Shown here piece after piece: positions 1 through 8,670 of a DNA stretch of 64,000 bases. The position numbers and the translations under genes are program-made. How positions within the stretch are numbered: the first letter of the stretch is position 1; every line of letters begins with the position of its first letter. This stretch comes from Limimaricola variabilis (GTDB taxonomy: Bacteria > Pseudomonadota > Alphaproteobacteria > Rhodobacterales > Rhodobacteraceae). The stretch is from assembly GCF_014195545.1 (NCBI RefSeq), contig NZ_JACIBX010000005.1:1-64000 (forward strand), written 5' to 3'. A model generated the notes under the pieces. It was not told where the DNA came from, ran no database searches, and saw only the letters and a program-made list of their open reading frames with translations.

Positions 1-118
1 AGGGCTTGTTTTGCTGGGGCGAATGCCGAAAGAAGTGCCTGCAACAGGACCTGAACCAGGGCGGCAAACCGCTTGGAACAGGCCGCGGGCACCAACGGAA
101 TTTGACGAAGGACGGATC

Positions 119-1096
119 ATGACCGGGGTCACCTTGATTTCGACGGGCGGCACCATCGCCTCGCGCCATTCCGAGGCCGAGGGCGCGGTGGTGGCGGGGC
201 TGGGCGGCAGCGCGCTGCTCGCGGCGCTGCACGACCCGCTCGAGGGGATCGAGGTGCGGGTCGAGGAATTCCGCGAACTCAACAGCTTCGCCCTGACGCT
301 CGCGGATGCGCATGGCCTCGTCGCGGCGATCCGCGCGGCGCTGGCGCAGCCCGATTGCGCCGGCGTGGTCGTGACCCACGGTACCGACACGATGGAGGAA
401 AGCGCCTATCTCGCCGACATCCTCGTGGACGGCGACAAGCCGGTGATCTTCACCGGGGCGCAGCGCCACGCGGGCGATCCCGACAGCGACGGGCCGCGCA
501 ACATCGCCGACGCGATCCGCGTCGCGGCCTCTCCGGCGGCGCGCGGTATCGGCGCGGCGATCGTCTTCGAGGGCGAGATCCACGCCGCGCGCGACGTCAC
601 CAAGGCGCATGCCTCGCGCACCGACGCCTTCCGCTCTCCCGGACTGGGCAAGATCGGCGAGGTCGATCTGGACGAGGTGCATCTCTATCGCCATCCCGGT
701 CCGCGCCGGCTGGTCGAAGATGCGGGCCTCGTCGAGGAGGTCGAGCTGATGCGCATGGCGCTGGGCATGACCCCGGCCTTTCTCGACTACTGCGCCGCCA
801 ATGGCGCGCGTGGGGTCGTGATCGAGGGCTTCGGTCGCGGCAACGCGCCGCGCGGCTTCGCGCAGGCGGTGGCGCGGCTCACCGAGGCGGGGGTGCCGGT
901 GCTGGTCGCGTCGCGCTGCGGCGAAGGCCGGACGCGCACGGTCTATGGCGGCGACAGCGGGGCCGCGACGCTGGTCGGGGCGGGCGCGATGCTCACCGGG
1001 ACGCTGTCGGGCCTCAAGGCGCGGCTGCTGCTCTCGGCGCTGCTGGCGGCCGGTGTGGGGCGGGACGGGATCGCGGCGGCGCTGGCGCGGGCCTGA
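119..1096 (+). CDS. L-asparaginase (asparaginase/glutaminase family)
   Basis: Predicted to hydrolyse L-asparagine to aspartate and ammonia. Seen: the N-terminal TGGTIAS box with a nucleophile threonine, and the second box HGTDTMEESA near residue 85. The length of 325 residues is normal for the family. I start at ATG 119 because AAGGA lies just upstream and the protein then begins directly before the TGGTIAS strand; an upstream in-frame ATG at 11 would add 36 residues without family character. No signal peptide is visible from the chosen start, so it is probably cytoplasmic. It converges on the response regulator gene with only 5 bases between stops. Whether it prefers asparagine or glutamine cannot be told. 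Confidence 0.9.
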   Translation: MTGVTLISTGGTIASRHSEAEGAVVAGLGGSALLAALHDPLEGIEVRVEEFRELNSFALTLADAHGLVAAIRAALAQPDCAGVVVTHGTDTMEESAYLADILVDGDKPVIFTGAQRHAGDPDSDGPRNIADAIRVAASPAARGIGAAIVFEGEIHAARDVTKAHASRTDAFRSPGLGKIGEVDLDEVHLYRHPGPRRLVEDAGLVEEVELMRMALGMTPAFLDYCAANGARGVVIEGFGRGNAPRGFAQAVARLTEAGVPVLVASRCGEGRTRTVYGGDSGAATLVGAGAMLTGTLSGLKARLLLSALLAAGVGRDGIAAALARA

Positions 1097-1101
1097 ACCG
1101 G

Positions 1102-1707
1102 TCAGATCAGGCTGCGGTCGCGCGCCATCATCGCCGCCTGGGTGCGGTTCCGCGCGCCCAGCTTGCGGCACAGCGTCTTGACGTGCAGCTTGACCGTCAC
1201 CTCCTGGATCTCGTGGTCGCGGGCGATCTCCTTGTTCGATTTCCCCTCTGTCAGCCCCTGCAGCACCTGCCGCTCGCGCGGGGTGAGCAGGTGCCGCTCC
1301 GTGGGAACGTCATTGGCGCTCAGGAAGTCGTGCGGCGCGTAGGTCTCGCCCATCGCCATGAACTTCACGGCGTTGACCAGCGACCGCGCGGTCATGGTCT
1401 TGGGCACAAACCCGGCCGCCCCGGCGGCGAGCGCGGCTTCGGCCACGGCGCGGTCGGCGATGCCCGACATCAGCGCCACCGGGTTGCCGCCGGCGAGGTC
1501 GAGCGCGGCCTGTAGCCCGTTCAGCCCCTCCATGCCGGGCATCATGTAGTCGAGCAGCACCAGCTCGAAGGGCCCGGCCCGCTGCATCTCGGTCATGGCG
1601 GCGGTGTGGCTGTCGCACTGGATCACCCGCATGCCGCCGTCGAGCTCCAGAAGAGCCGCCATCATTTCCCGCACCAGACCATGATCGTCGGCGATCAGAA
1701 TTCGCAT
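1102..1707 (-). CDS. LuxR/NarL-type response regulator (copy 1)
   Basis: A 201-residue two-domain regulator. The receiver domain (1-120) has the acidic pair D8-D9, the phosphoacceptor D53 in LVLLDYMMPG and K102. The C-terminal LuxR helix-turn-helix (about 139-195) starts LTPRERQVLQGL and contains the recognition stretch EVTVKLHVKTL. The start at 1707 is where MRILIADDH begins; a longer in-frame ORF adds 16 non-family residues. It is divergent from the SUOX-like gene at 1977. It is about 70 percent identical by eye to the regulator at 21694-22302, which lies next to a similar SUOX-like gene and a hybrid kinase. No kinase lies next to this copy, so it may be driven by the kinase at 23145-25736. 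Confidence 0.92.
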   Translation of the reverse strand: MRILIADDHGLVREMMAALLELDGGMRVIQCDSHTAAMTEMQRAGPFELVLLDYMMPGMEGLNGLQAALDLAGGNPVALMSGIADRAVAEAALAAGAAGFVPKTMTARSLVNAVKFMAMGETYAPHDFLSANDVPTERHLLTPRERQVLQGLTEGKSNKEIARDHEIQEVTVKLHVKTLCRKLGARNRTQAAMMARDRSLI

Positions 1708-1836
1708 TTCACCCTCCGGTGGTGGCAAGGACTGGTCAGATCCCTTATGCGGCAAGAACCTTGACGAATTCGGGCAACGGTGTGTCCGGCTGCCCGATCA
1801 TGCGCGTGACGGTGCGTCGCTTTCGTCGCGCCGCCT

Positions 1837-1854
1837 CCCGGCTCCGCTGCCGGG
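1837..1854. repeat. inverted repeat between regulator and SUOX-like gene
   Basis: CCCGGC (1837-1842), six bases, GCCGGG (1849-1854): a perfect 6-bp inverted repeat inside the 269-base divergent intergenic region. It could be an operator or an RNA hairpin on either transcript; there is no U-tract, so a terminator is unlikely. The rest of this spacer shows no promoter I can name with confidence. Confidence 0.3.
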
Positions 1855-1976
1855 CGACCCTATGCGGACAGGTCGGCGACCCTACCCATCTGAGTAAGAA
1901 GCTCTCCCAATGCGAAGTGGCCTTGGGAATAGAGTTGGGGCATTTTCCTGGAGATGCAACCGGAAGGCGATAACGC

Positions 1977-2462
1977 ATGTTCAGGACTGCACTCAATCCC
2001 TTGCTCTTTCTGCTTCTGGCTGCGCTGCCTCTCCCGCTTTCCGCCGAGACGGGCCTGCCGCTTCGGGTGACCGGGCCGGATCGGACGGTGACACTGTTCG
2101 ACCTCGAGGCGCTAGACGCGCTGCCGCAGGAGAGCTTCGTCACCGGCACGATCTGGACCGACGGCCAGGCACAATTCTCCGGCGTGCCGCTGGCGGCGCT
2201 GCTCGACCGGACCGGTATCGCGGGCATGGCTGACCAAGTGGAATTGGTGGCGCTGAACGACTACCGGATCGAGATTCCGGTCGCGGAGATCGATCCGAAC
2301 GCGCCGATCATCGCGACCCGGGTCGATGGCCGGGCCATGCCGGTGCGCGAAAAGGGGCCGTTCTGGCTGGTCTATCCCTATGACCGGGATTCGCGCTACC
2401 GCACCGAGACGACCTTCGCGCGCAGCATCTGGCAACTCACGCAGGTCAACGCCGCACGCTGA
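1977..2462 (+). CDS. secreted SUOX-like (molybdopterin-binding-fold) protein, copy 1, cysteine-free
   Basis: 161 residues. The N-terminus is a signal peptide (about 1-23, ending LPLSA). The rest resembles the oxidoreductase molybdopterin-binding (SUOX) fold in a short form: TGTIWTDGQAQFSGVPLAAL near residue 55, ALNDYRIEIP near 90, and REKGPFWLVYPYDR near 122. There is no cysteine in the entire protein, so the cysteine that ligates molybdenum in sulfite oxidase-type enzymes is absent. That suggests a binding or sensing role rather than catalysis (inference). It is divergent from response regulator copy 1. It closely matches the protein at 22550-23131, with a similar core and a shorter N-terminal linker. 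The function is unknown; an exported ligand-sensing partner of a kinase is my best guess. Confidence 0.8.
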   Translation: MFRTALNPLLFLLLAALPLPLSAETGLPLRVTGPDRTVTLFDLEALDALPQESFVTGTIWTDGQAQFSGVPLAALLDRTGIAGMADQVELVALNDYRIEIPVAEIDPNAPIIATRVDGRAMPVREKGPFWLVYPYDRDSRYRTETTFARSIWQLTQVNAAR

Positions 2463-2618
2463 GAGGGTGAAGATGGTGGCGACCATCGCGGCCCGGTGGC
2501 ACGAGAATCGTCGTGCGCCGGCCGGACTTGGTATAGAATATTACCTCTAGCCAAAGGACTCACCGAATTCATCGTGGTCAGGCCCGCCGTATCGGCGCGG
2601 CCCATGCGAGTGATCGTC

Positions 2619-3089
2619 ATGAAACGTGCAATGCTCGGAGTCGCCCTCGCCGGGGCGCTCGTGCTCTCCGGTCTCGCGACGGCGCAGGCCAAACGCCGTC
2701 CGGCCCTTGCCCCGCAACCCCCTTCGGCCCAGCTCGACGAAGATGCAGCCGCCGCCGCCTTGGCGCGGCTGACCCCGCATGAATGGCGGCAGGTGCGCCG
2801 CTGGATCGCCGCTTGCCTCGACGAACGTCCCCGCGACGCGCCGCCGCTTCCTCCGATGGAAATCACCCTGCGGATCGGTTCCGACCGGCTGCTCGGGCTG
2901 CTGCCCGCCTCGGTCGGCGACAGCCGTCCGCCGGGCGCGGCCAAGATGGCGCCCGCTAGGCTCGAAGCGGCCCTCGCCGAGTGCGGCGCGCCAGCGCTCT
3001 ACGCGCCGCCCGGTCCCGATCCGCTCGACCTGCTGATGCGGATCAACCCGGTCACCGGAGAGAGCCAGCCTGTCCGCCGACTCCCCTGA
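2619..3089 (+). CDS. hypothetical secreted protein
   Basis: 156 residues, not recognised. Residues 1-24 (MKRAMLGVALAG...ATAQA) look like a Sec signal peptide, which fixes the start at 2619; ATG 2604 upstream is possible. The mature part is rich in proline and alanine with a short helical stretch (LTPHEWRQVRRWIAACL) and has two cysteines (about C66 and C122), which could form a disulfide. It follows the SUOX-like gene by 156 bases in the same direction, so co-transcription is possible but not shown. The spacer before it holds a hairpin GCACGA-N6-TCGTGC at about 2497-2514. Confidence 0.6.
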   Translation: MKRAMLGVALAGALVLSGLATAQAKRRPALAPQPPSAQLDEDAAAAALARLTPHEWRQVRRWIAACLDERPRDAPPLPPMEITLRIGSDRLLGLLPASVGDSRPPGAAKMAPARLEAALAECGAPALYAPPGPDPLDLLMRINPVTGESQPVRRLP

Positions 3090-3215
3090 AACCCGTGGGG
3101 CGGCGTGCCACGCGCGGCACGGATCGCGTGTTCCGCACGAACTTCCCGCATCGTAACCTGTTGACCCGCCACGGCGGTTGACTTTCACGGGCAAGAGATC
3201 AGCCTTAGGCGCACA

Positions 3216-3231
3216 GATCGCCTAGGCGATC
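3216..3231. promoter_or_regulatory. perfect 16-bp palindrome upstream of TRAP genes
   Basis: GATCGCCTAGGCGATC reads the same on both strands and ends 33 bases before the TAXI receptor start. Perfect 16-bp palindromes with no spacer are typical of dimeric repressor operators. No regulator gene sits beside it, so the binding protein is unknown. Confidence 0.4.
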
Positions 3232-3264
3232 CATGATAATGTAAAACCCGAAGGGAGAGACCGC

Positions 3265-4233
3265 ATGAACATCCGTATCGCAGGCGCCGCGGCGGCGCTG
3301 GCGCTGGTCGCCGGCGGCGCATCGGCCCAGGACGACCAGACCTTCATCTCGATTGGCACCGGTGGCGTGACCGGCGTCTACTACCCGACCGGCGGTGCGA
3401 TCTGCCGTCTGGTGAACCGTGGCCGCGCCGATCACGGCATCCGCTGCGGCGTCGAGTCGACCGGCGGTTCCGTCTACAACATCAACGCGCTGCGCTCGGG
3501 CGAGCTGGAATTCGGCGTCGCCCAGTCCGACTGGCAGTTCCACGCCATCGAGGGCACCTCGCAGTTCGAGGAGCAGGGGGCCTTCGAGGACCTGCGCGCG
3601 GTGTTCTCGGTCCACCCCGAGCCCTTCACCGTCGTGGCCCGCGCCGATGCCGGCATCGAGACCTTCGAGGATCTCAAGGGCAAGCGCGTCAACGTCGGCA
3701 ACCCGGGCTCCGGCCAGCGCGGCACCATGGAAGTGCTGATGGAGGCCATGGGCTGGACCATGGACGACTTCCAGCTGACCTCCGAGCTGCAGGCAGCCGA
3801 GCAGAGCCAGGCACTGTGCGACAACAACATCGACGCGATGGTCTACACCGTTGGCCACCCGTCGGGCTCGATCCAGGAAGCCACCACCGCCTGCGACGCG
3901 GTGCTGGTGGACGTCTCCGGCGAGGCCGTCGACAAGCTCGTCGAGGAGAACCCCTACTACCGCACCGCCACCATCCCGGGCGGCATGTATCGCGGCAATG
4001 ACGAGGACACCGCGACCTTCGGCGTCGGCGCGACCTTCGTGACCTCGGCCACCGTGCCTGAGGAGGTCGTCTACGAGGTGACCAAGGCGGTGTTCGAGAA
4101 CTTCGACCAGTTCAAGGGCCTGCACCCGGCCTTCGCCGATCTCACCAAGGAAGAGATGGTCGCCGATGGTCTCTCCGCCCCGTTGCATGCGGGCGCCGAG
4201 AAGTACTATCGCGAGGCCGGGCTGATCGAGTGA
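3265..4233 (+). CDS. TAXI-family TRAP transporter solute receptor
   Basis: 322 residues. A signal peptide (about 1-21, ending GGASAQ) is followed by the hallmark start of TAXI receptors, [19 protein letters not shown]. That marks a periplasmic substrate-binding protein of a secondary TRAP transporter. Further family features are the [16 protein letters not shown] segment near residue 150 and YYREAGL at the C-terminus. The length is normal. The start has GGGAGA 7 bases upstream. The permease follows after 106 bases, so the two form one uptake system. Characterised or proposed TAXI substrates include glutamate and other dicarboxylic acids; the substrate here cannot be read from sequence. Confidence 0.93.
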   Translation: MNIRIAGAAAALALVAGGASAQDDQTFISIGTGGVTGVYYPTGGAICRLVNRGRADHGIRCGVESTGGSVYNINALRSGELEFGVAQSDWQFHAIEGTSQFEEQGAFEDLRAVFSVHPEPFTVVARADAGIETFEDLKGKRVNVGNPGSGQRGTMEVLMEAMGWTMDDFQLTSELQAAEQSQALCDNNIDAMVYTVGHPSGSIQEATTACDAVLVDVSGEAVDKLVEENPYYRTATIPGGMYRGNDEDTATFGVGATFVTSATVPEEVVYEVTKAVFENFDQFKGLHPAFADLTKEEMVADGLSAPLHAGAEKYYREAGLIE

Positions 4234-4339
4234 TCGCCAGACAACGCTGAATGATTGGCCGGGGCGCGTGTGAAACGCGCCCCGGCCCGACCCGTCTCGG
4301 CGACGGGGTTTCGGGACAACATGAGAGGGAGCGCGTCCG

Positions 4340-6979
4340 ATGGCAGAGCAGCGCGAGGACCGGGACGACCGGCAATTTTCGGACGACGACCTTCAGGATC
4401 TCGTCACCAGCAGCGATTCCGGCGCTCGCGCGCCCGTGAACCGCGCCACCGCGATGTTGATCGCCGGCACCGCCATGGCCTGGTCGCTGTTTCAGCTCTG
4501 GATCGCCCAGCCGCAGCTGTGGTTCGGGGCCTACCTGCCGGTCCTCAACTCCTCGCAGACGCGGCCCATCCACCTCACCTTCGCGATCTTCCTCGCCTTC
4601 CTCGCCTATCCGGCCTTCAAGTCGAGCCCCCGGCACAAGGTGCCGCTGGTCGACTGGGCGCTGGCCCTGATCGGCGCCTTCTGCGCCTTCTACGTCTTCT
4701 GGTTCTCCGACACGCTGGCGATGACCGCGCGCTCGGGTCTGCCCACGCAGGCGCAGGTGATCATCGGCTCGGTCGGCATCCTGGTGCTGCTCGAAGCTTC
4801 GCGCCGGGCGCTCGGCCCGGCCCTCACCGTGGTCGGCGGCCTGTTCCTCGCCTATGCCTATTTCGGCACCGGCTGGCTCATTCCAGACCTTGTCGAGCAT
4901 GAGGGGCTGTCCTTCACCTCGCTGATCAACGCGCAGTGGCTCGACACCGCGGGCGTCTTCGGCATTCCGCTGGGCGTCTCGACGGCCTTCGTCTTCCTCT
5001 TCGTGCTGTTCGGCTCGCTCTTGGACAAGGCGGGCGCGGGCAACTACTTCATCCAGCTCGCATTCGCGGGTCTGGGCCATCTGCGCGGCGGTCCGGCCAA
5101 GGCCGCCGTCGTCGGCTCGGCGATGACCGGCCTGATCTCGGGCTCGTCCATCGCCAACGTGGTTACCACCGGCACCTTCACCATTCCGCTGATGAAACGG
5201 GTGGGCTTTTCAAAGGAGCAGGCGGGCGCCGTTGAGGTGGCTTCTTCGGTCAACGGCCAGATCATGCCCCCGGTGATGGGCGCAGCCGCCTTCCTGATGG
5301 TCGAGTTCATCGGCATCTCCTATCTCGAGGTGATCAAGCACGCCTTCATCCCGGCGGTGATCTCCTACATCGCGCTGGTCTACATCGTGCATCTCGAGGC
5401 GCTGAAGCGCGGCATGCCGGCGCTGGGCGAAAGCAAGAGCTTCTCCGGCATGATCATCAAGTTCGCGCTGGGCTTCGTGGTGGCAGGCGTTGGCTTCACC
5501 GCGCTGATCTACGGCGTCGATGCGCTTGAAGGCGCGCTGCCCTCGCTGGCCGCGCCGGTGATGATGATCGTTCTCGGCCTCGTCTATCTCGGCCTCGTCG
5601 CGGTGGCGGCCAAGCGGCCGGACCTCGCCATGGACGACCCCTCCGACGAAGAGATCCGCCTGCCGACGGTGGGCGAGGTCTATGCCACCGGCCTGCACTA
5701 CGTTCTGCCGATCCTAGTGCTGGTGTGGTTCCTGATGGTCGAGCGGCAGAGCCCGGCCAAGTCGGCTTTCTATGCCACCTGCCTGATGCTGCTGATCATC
5801 GTCACCCAGCGTCCGCTCAAGGCGCTGTTCCGGGGGCAGGGGGGGCACCTCGCCTCCGAATTCGCGGCCGGTTTCCGCGACCTGCGCGACGGCCTCGTGG
5901 CAGGGGCGCGCAACATGATCGGCATCGGCGTCGCGACCGCGGCCGCCGGCATCATCGTCGCCACCGTCACCAAGACCCCGATTGGGACCGAGCTCGCCGG
6001 TCTCGTCGAGCAGCTCTCGGGCGGCATCCTGATCCTGATGCTGATCTTCGTGGGGCTGTTCTCGCTGATCCTCGGCATGGGGCTACCGACCACGGCGAAC
6101 TACATCGTGGTGTCGTCTCTGATGGCCTCGGTCGTGGTCAATCTCGGCGCACAGGAGGGGCTGATCGTGCCGCTGATCGCGGCCCACCTCTTCGTGTTCT
6201 ACTTCGGCATCATGGCCGACGTGACACCGCCCGTGGGCCTCGCTTCCTTCGCCGCCGCCGCCGTCTCGGGTGGCGACCCGATCAAGACCGGCTTCACAGC
6301 CTTCTTCTACTCGCTGCGGACCGTCGCGCTGCCGTTCCTGTTCATCTACAACCCGGCGCTGATCCTCTACGGCATCGATCTTGGCACGTGGTTCGGGATC
6401 GGGCAGGCGGTGTTCATCTTCGTGGTGGCGACCTTCGCGATGCTGCTCTTTGCCGCCGCGACGCAGGGCTATTTCCTCGCGCCCTCGAAGATCCATGAAT
6501 CCGCCGCGCTCCTGCTGGTGGCCTTCACGCTGTTCGTGCCGGGCTTCTGGCTCAACCAGATCCAGAGCCCGTTCCAGACCTTCCCCCCGGCCGAGTTCGA
6601 AACGGCGGTGGCCGAGGCCGATCCGGGCGACACGCTGCGGCTCAGGATCGAGGGGCCGGACTTCACTTCCGGCGCAATGACCGAGACCACGCTGGTGATG
6701 CAGGTGGCCGAAGGCGAGGTGGCGGAGCGGATCGACGCCTCTGGGCTCCTGCTCTTCCCCGAGGGTGACACGATGCGGCTCGACGAGCCGATGTTCGGCA
6801 CCACCGCGGCCGAGAAGCTGGCGAATTTCGACTTCTATTCCGACACGCCGGTGGCGCTGTCGCAGATCCAGGCCCCGCGCGAGCGGATCACGAAGTACGT
6901 GTTCTACGTTCCGGCCCTGCTGTTGCTGGCGGGGGTGGTGCTGCTCCAGCGCCGCCGCCAGACCGTGCCGGCCTTCTGA
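4340..6979 (+). CDS. TRAP transporter fused permease (DctQ-DctM type, TAXI class)
   Basis: 879 residues joining the small (about four-helix) and large (about twelve-helix) membrane subunits in one chain, as is usual for TAXI systems. Large-subunit motifs include GSAMTGLISGSSIANVVTTG near residue 260, NGQIMPPVMGAAAFLMVEF near 307 and LILGMGLPTTANYIV near 576. After the last core helices there is an extra segment at about residues 740-850 (DTLRLRIEGPDFTSG...) followed by a final helix and a basic tail (QRRRQ). This resembles the soluble DUF3394-type extension of such permeases. It is energised by an ion gradient together with the receptor encoded upstream. The start follows GAGAGGGAG. Confidence 0.92.
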   Translation: MAEQREDRDDRQFSDDDLQDLVTSSDSGARAPVNRATAMLIAGTAMAWSLFQLWIAQPQLWFGAYLPVLNSSQTRPIHLTFAIFLAFLAYPAFKSSPRHKVPLVDWALALIGAFCAFYVFWFSDTLAMTARSGLPTQAQVIIGSVGILVLLEASRRALGPALTVVGGLFLAYAYFGTGWLIPDLVEHEGLSFTSLINAQWLDTAGVFGIPLGVSTAFVFLFVLFGSLLDKAGAGNYFIQLAFAGLGHLRGGPAKAAVVGSAMTGLISGSSIANVVTTGTFTIPLMKRVGFSKEQAGAVEVASSVNGQIMPPVMGAAAFLMVEFIGISYLEVIKHAFIPAVISYIALVYIVHLEALKRGMPALGESKSFSGMIIKFALGFVVAGVGFTALIYGVDALEGALPSLAAPVMMIVLGLVYLGLVAVAAKRPDLAMDDPSDEEIRLPTVGEVYATGLHYVLPILVLVWFLMVERQSPAKSAFYATCLMLLIIVTQRPLKALFRGQGGHLASEFAAGFRDLRDGLVAGARNMIGIGVATAAAGIIVATVTKTPIGTELAGLVEQLSGGILILMLIFVGLFSLILGMGLPTTANYIVVSSLMASVVVNLGAQEGLIVPLIAAHLFVFYFGIMADVTPPVGLASFAAAAVSGGDPIKTGFTAFFYSLRTVALPFLFIYNPALILYGIDLGTWFGIGQAVFIFVVATFAMLLFAAATQGYFLAPSKIHESAALLLVAFTLFVPGFWLNQIQSPFQTFPPAEFETAVAEADPGDTLRLRIEGPDFTSGAMTETTLVMQVAEGEVAERIDASGLLLFPEGDTMRLDEPMFGTTAAEKLANFDFYSDTPVALSQIQAPRERITKYVFYVPALLLLAGVVLLQRRRQTVPAF

Positions 6980-6990
6980 GACGCGAAACG

Positions 6991-7012
6991 GCGCCCTGCA
7001 TAGGCAGGGCGC
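6991..7012 (+). terminator. hairpin after the TRAP permease
   Basis: GCGCCCTGC (6991-6999), loop ATAG, GCAGGGCGC (7004-7012): a perfect 9-bp stem between the stop of the TRAP permease and the stop of the convergent DedA-LssY gene. There is no U-tract on either strand, so it may be a weak or Rho-assisted terminator serving both genes. Confidence 0.5.
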
Positions 7013-7050
7013 TGTCCATGACCGCGAGACGCGACCTCTCGCCGGTATGC

Positions 7051-8355
7051 CTAGCGGGCGACGCCTTCGCAGAGCGTCGCGAGATCCGGCGCGCCGGGGG
7101 CCGTCAGCACCGCGATCCGTCCGTCGCTCTCGAATTGCCAATCGGATTCCGCGCGCGTGGCGGGCCCCGCCAGTCGCCAGCGCACGCCGGGCACGGCGCT
7201 GGTGATCACCTCCGCCTCGCGGTTGCGGGCGGTGTCGGTATAGGGAAACAGGTCGTAGGCCAGCACCGGCACGCGGCCCTGCAGCCGCAGCGTCACCGCG
7301 TCGATCCGCCCCACAGAGGCCAATTGCACGGCCGGGGCACCCTCGGGCATGGCGACGGGCCAGAGACGCAGTTGCGTACGCGGTACTGCGCCGCGCTCCT
7401 CTTGCCAGGCGAGATCGGTGGCGATGCCCTTGAGCAGCAGCGACGAGGCCGGCGGCAGGCCGCGTAGCGTCAGCACCAATATCTCAAGCGGCTCGAGGTC
7501 GCCACGCGCATAGGTGCGGTTGCGCAGCCAGCCGAGGCTCTCGAGCAGGCGCGCCGGGTTGTCGAAGCCGATCAAGGCGAGGTTCACCGGCTGTGCTTCG
7601 TGCAGGGGGGTCTCGCCGGTGCGCGCCACCAAGGTTTCGTCGAGGGCGCGGCAGGCGGTCGCCAGCGGTACCGGCGCCACGCGCTCGACCGCCTCGACCC
7701 GGGCGGTCAGGGTGCCGAGATTGACCGCGACGAACATCGCGAGCGCCAGCACCACCGAATAGGCGATCCGGATTGACAAGGCGTGCCGCGTCTGGCGCAG
7801 GATCAGCGCCGTGCCGAGAAGCAGGATCGCGGCGAGGCCGATCAGCACCCAGTAGGGCGACAGCCAGATCAGCAGCGAGTCGCCCGGCTCCAACCCGAAT
7901 ACGGCGAGACCGCGCGCGGTCGCGTAGCCGATCGCCACGTATTGCGCCACGGCGAGCACCGCGCCCAGCGCCGAGACCGCCAGATAGGTGAGGGGCCGCA
8001 TGCCCCAGGCGCCGGCCAGCACCTGGCTGAGCGTGGCGATCGGCCAGATCAGCTGCGCCAGCACCACGAAGGGCGCGCCGCGCCGCATGAACAGCCGACG
8101 GGCCCGCGCCATCGCGCCCGGCGCCGCGTCCATCCGCGCCAGCACCCGCGCACCCGCCAGCCGACCGAGCCAGAACGAGGCCTGCGCGCCGATCCACGCC
8201 CCAAGCATGCAGGCAAGGATCGAGCTCCAGCCGCCCTGCGGTAGCTGCGTGCCGAGATAGACATAGACAGGTTCGGTGGGCACGAAGGCGCTGATGATCG
8301 GCAGCTGGTTCACCATCGTTGCCAGCAGCAGCGCCGGTATGCCCCACGACAACAT
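7051..8355 (-). CDS. DedA/VTT membrane protein fused to LssY-like C-terminal domain
   Basis: 434 residues. The N-terminal half (1-200) is hydrophobic and DedA/SNARE-associated-like: FVPTEPVYVYLGTQLP, then GAWIGAQASFWLGRLAG and the FMRRGAPFVVLAQLIWP segment. DedA proteins are associated with lipid scrambling and membrane homeostasis. A further helix near 205 leads into a soluble domain of about 210 residues resembling LssY-type C-terminal domains (NLALIG near 255, PYTDTARNREAEVIT near 370). The start at 8355 (MLSWGIP) precedes the first helix; the longer ORF adds 11 basic residues only. It is divergent from nasT, 315 bases away, with no evident link to nitrate use. Confidence 0.8.
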   Translation of the reverse strand: MLSWGIPALLLATMVNQLPIISAFVPTEPVYVYLGTQLPQGGWSSILACMLGAWIGAQASFWLGRLAGARVLARMDAAPGAMARARRLFMRRGAPFVVLAQLIWPIATLSQVLAGAWGMRPLTYLAVSALGAVLAVAQYVAIGYATARGLAVFGLEPGDSLLIWLSPYWVLIGLAAILLLGTALILRQTRHALSIRIAYSVVLALAMFVAVNLGTLTARVEAVERVAPVPLATACRALDETLVARTGETPLHEAQPVNLALIGFDNPARLLESLGWLRNRTYARGDLEPLEILVLTLRGLPPASSLLLKGIATDLAWQEERGAVPRTQLRLWPVAMPEGAPAVQLASVGRIDAVTLRLQGRVPVLAYDLFPYTDTARNREAEVITSAVPGVRWRLAGPATRAESDWQFESDGRIAVLTAPGAPDLATLCEGVAR

Positions 8356-8670
8356 GCAACGACCCCTTCGGTGGCGCGCCCGGCGCACCGTTCTCGCCCT
8401 GCGCCTTGCCGGTCCGCTGTAGCGTCTCGCGCGCGAACGTGCATCCCCGTTCGGCCCGTCCGGGTCCCCTGCGCCAACCGGGGGTGGCAGGGCTGCCGCA
8501 ATCGGGCGTCACAACGGGCGCCCGCGCGGCAGGCGAAATGTGCCCAATAAAGCATCATTCCGGGCGCATGGGCGGACAGGAAGCATGCAGGTGCCGAATT
8601 TCATCGCATCTCGCAGGCGGTCCGGAGGGCCGACGTTGACCACGCGCGGTGGTGGCCGGATGGCTGCGCC
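8356..8670. other. 315-base divergent intergenic region before nasT
   Basis: No convincing gene is present; the small open frames here are shadows. It must hold the promoters of the DedA-LssY gene (leftward) and nasTS (rightward). The only element I can point to is a weak sigma-54-like site at 8485-8500, listed separately. Confidence 0.6.
8485..8500 (+). promoter_or_regulatory. weak sigma-54-like promoter candidate for nasTS
   Basis: TGGCAGGGCTGCCGCA keeps the GG-N10-GC spacing (GG 8486-8487, GC 8498-8499) and five of six bases of the -24 element, but the -12 element is CCGCA rather than TTGCA. It is also a small inverted repeat (GGCAG/CTGCC), which could explain the match by chance. Confidence 0.25.

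Noticed and set aside
2497-2514. TGGCACG at 2495-2504 as a sigma-54 promoter for the secreted protein gene
   Set aside because: The -24 half matches well but no GC is found at the -12 position; the sequence is better explained as part of the GCACGA/TCGTGC hairpin.
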